Assembly (NCBI GenBank): GCA_902767025.1
Contig: CACXFZ010000227.1
Coordinates: 1 to 7,948, forward strand
Direction: 5' to 3'
From: an uncultured Coriobacteriaceae bacterium
GTDB taxonomy: Bacteria; Actinomycetota; Coriobacteriia; Coriobacteriales; Eggerthellaceae
DNA: 7,948 nt
This document shows, piece after piece, positions 7,047 to 7,948 of this stretch; the first letter of the stretch is position 1, and every line of letters begins with the position of its first letter. The notes below the pieces were generated by a model. The model was not told where the DNA came from. It was given only the letters and a program-made list of their open reading frames with translations, and made no database searches. Both the position numbers and the translations under genes were made by a program.

Positions 7047-7047
7047 G

Positions 7048-7770
7048 CTAGTCCCCCATCAGCGCAGTTGCGACGCGCAAGTCTTGCGGGTAGGTGATCT
7101 TCATGTTGCCCACATCGCCCGCCACCAGCGCCACCGGCTCGTCCCTGAGCACGAAGATCTTGCATGCGTCGGTGAGCGTTGCCGCCTCTTCGTCCGACAG
7201 GCCTTCGATGAGCTCCTTGAGCTTCAGCAGGTTGAACGACTGAGGCGTCTGGCCCTGATAGAGCGTGCGCCGATCGGGAACGGCCGAGATGGTCGCACCA
7301 TCCAGGCTTTCCACGATGGTGTCGGTGGCCGGCACCACCGTGTCGCACGCCCCGTGTTCGCGCGCCGCGTCGATGTTTTCCTGCAGGATGCGATGCGACA
7401 CGAACGGCCGCACGGCGTCGTGGGTCACGAGAACCGTGTCTTCATCCACGTCGAAGTTGTCCTGCATGTAGCGGATCGCGTTCATCACGGTGTCGTTTCG
7501 CATCGAGCCGCCCGCCGCCACGTCAACCTGATCCGCATGCGCGGGCAGGTAGCGCTCAAGCAGGTCGCGCATCTGGTTTTGCCATTCGGCCGGGCACAGC
7601 ACCACCACACGGTCGAAGCCTCCGAACACGCAGAACTTCTCGATCGTGTGCACGATGATGGGGGCATCGCCCAGCATCAGGAACTGCTTGGGCTTGTCGG
7701 TGCTTCCCATGCGCGTGCCAGACCCCCCTGCCAAGATGGCCGCATATGCATTGTGCTTCATGTTCGACAT
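7048..7770 (-). CDS. tarI: Ribitol-5-phosphate cytidylyltransferase (TarI)
   Basis: Transfers CMP from CTP to ribitol 5-phosphate to give CDP-ribitol, the donor for ribitol-phosphate wall polymers. The 240-residue IspD-family protein shows AAILAGGSGTRMG (10-22, CTP-binding loop), PKQFL (27-31), GGSMRNDT (87-94), VTHDAVRPF (115-123), LYQGQTPQSF (170-179), TDACKIF (200-206) and GNMKITYPQDL (221-231). The same fold serves IspD of isoprenoid synthesis; the choice of TarI rests on the LYQGQTPQSF and ILTDACKI-like segments typical of TarI and on tarJ following after one base. The ATG at 7770 is preferred over the one at 7761 because AAAGGG lies five bases upstream of it. It follows the exporter ATPase gene by 36 bases and is probably in the same transcript. 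Cytoplasmic; no targeting signal. Confidence 0.94.
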   Translation of the reverse strand: MSNMKHNAYAAILAGGSGTRMGSTDKPKQFLMLGDAPIIVHTIEKFCVFGGFDRVVVLCPAEWQNQMRDLLERYLPAHADQVDVAAGGSMRNDTVMNAIRYMQDNFDVDEDTVLVTHDAVRPFVSHRILQENIDAAREHGACDTVVPATDTIVESLDGATISAVPDRRTLYQGQTPQSFNLLKLKELIEGLSDEEAATLTDACKIFVLRDEPVALVAGDVGNMKITYPQDLRVATALMGD

Positions 7771-7806
7771 GATTGCCCTTTCTCTTTGCGCGCGGCGCCT
7801 GCGCCC

Positions 7807-7948
7807 TTACGCGTAGTTGTCTTCGTAGTACTTGATCGCGTCTTCGATGTCCGAGTCGTAGACCTTCGTGCCGTGGTCGAGCACGATGCCGCGGCTGCAG
7901 AATTCCTTGGCAGTGCTCGACGAATGCGTCACGAACAGCACCGTCACG
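7807..7948 (-). CDS. tagH: Teichoic-acid/polysaccharide ABC exporter ATP-binding subunit (TagH/Wzt-like), C-terminal fragment
   Basis: The window edge cuts this gene, leaving the last 46 codons and a TAA stop. The translation starts VTVLFVTHSS, which is the segment after Walker B with the switch (H-loop) histidine, and continues AKEFCSRGIVLDHGTKVYD and a helix ending YYEDNYA. In polysaccharide and teichoic acid exporter ATPases this segment reads similarly: VSHS, a helix ending in FCDR, then a hydrophobic strand and a glycine turn. The protein would power export of the finished polymer with a TagG-type permease encoded outside the window. The protein ends soon after the ATPase core, so there is no long C-terminal binding domain of the Wzt type. 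The class (ABC ATPase of the exporter type) is well supported by the fragment together with the tarI and tarJ neighbours; the symbol is a family-level guess. Confidence 0.75.
   Translation of the reverse strand, partial: VTVLFVTHSSSTAKEFCSRGIVLDHGTKVYDSDIEDAIKYYEDNYA

Noticed and set aside
7048..7770. IspD (isoprenoid pathway) as the identity of the cytidylyltransferase
   Set aside because: The gene lies one base from tarJ in a wall-polymer locus and its LYQGQTPQSF and TDACKI segments fit TarI better.
1..7948. tRNA or rRNA genes, CRISPR arrays, insertion sequences or transposases
   Set aside because: Coding genes fill nearly the whole window, the gaps are 110 bases or less, and no tandem repeats, terminal inverted repeats or transposase motifs were seen.

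Overview
The window is a cell-wall glycopolymer (teichoic-acid-type) biosynthesis locus from a Gram-positive bacterium with moderately high GC. Adjacent ribitol-phosphate genes (tarI, tarJ), the tail of a TagH-type exporter ATPase and two CDP-glycerol/CDP-ribitol polyol-phosphate transferases define the pathway. Base composition (about 57% GC in the left part, about 65% in the right part), G/C-rich third codon positions and AGGAG-type ribosome binding sites suggest a high-GC Gram-positive such as a member of the Coriobacteriia (Eggerthella/Slackia-like). That placement is an inference from composition and gene content only, not a match to a known genome.

Layout. A 5'-truncated plus-strand polyol-phosphate transferase ends at 1090. 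It converges, with 23 bases between stop codons, on a minus-strand cluster that fills the rest of the window. In the order of transcription (right to left) the cluster is: C-terminal end of an ABC exporter ATPase (7948-7807), tarI (7770-7048), tarJ (7046-6021), a 110-base gap, a second polyol-phosphate transferase (5910-4678), a family 2 glycosyltransferase (4671-3598), a 52-base gap with a TATAAT box, an ATP-grasp/HAD fusion protein (3545-2253) and a VioA-like sugar aminotransferase (2235-1114). Most spacings are short (1, 6, 17 and 36 bases), which fits one operon. The 52-base gap may hold an internal promoter for the last two genes.

How the genes work together. TarJ reduces ribulose 5-phosphate to ribitol 5-phosphate and TarI activates it to CDP-ribitol. 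The polyol-phosphate transferases polymerise or prime with CDP-polyol, and the ABC transporter exports the lipid-linked polymer. The glycosyltransferase, aminotransferase and ATP-grasp/HAD protein look like a decoration module: an amino sugar is made, transferred and perhaps further acylated or ligated. Genes for making the nucleotide-sugar substrate (thymidylyltransferase, 4,6-dehydratase) are not in the window.

Most notable points. One is the two-domain ATP-grasp/HAD protein, whose HAD catalytic residues look intact but whose ATP-grasp metal site is altered. The other is a sharp fall in GC content, from about 66% to about 55%, inside the second polyol-phosphate transferase near its inter-domain junction. 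This suggests that the downstream decoration module was joined to a resident tar locus by recombination.
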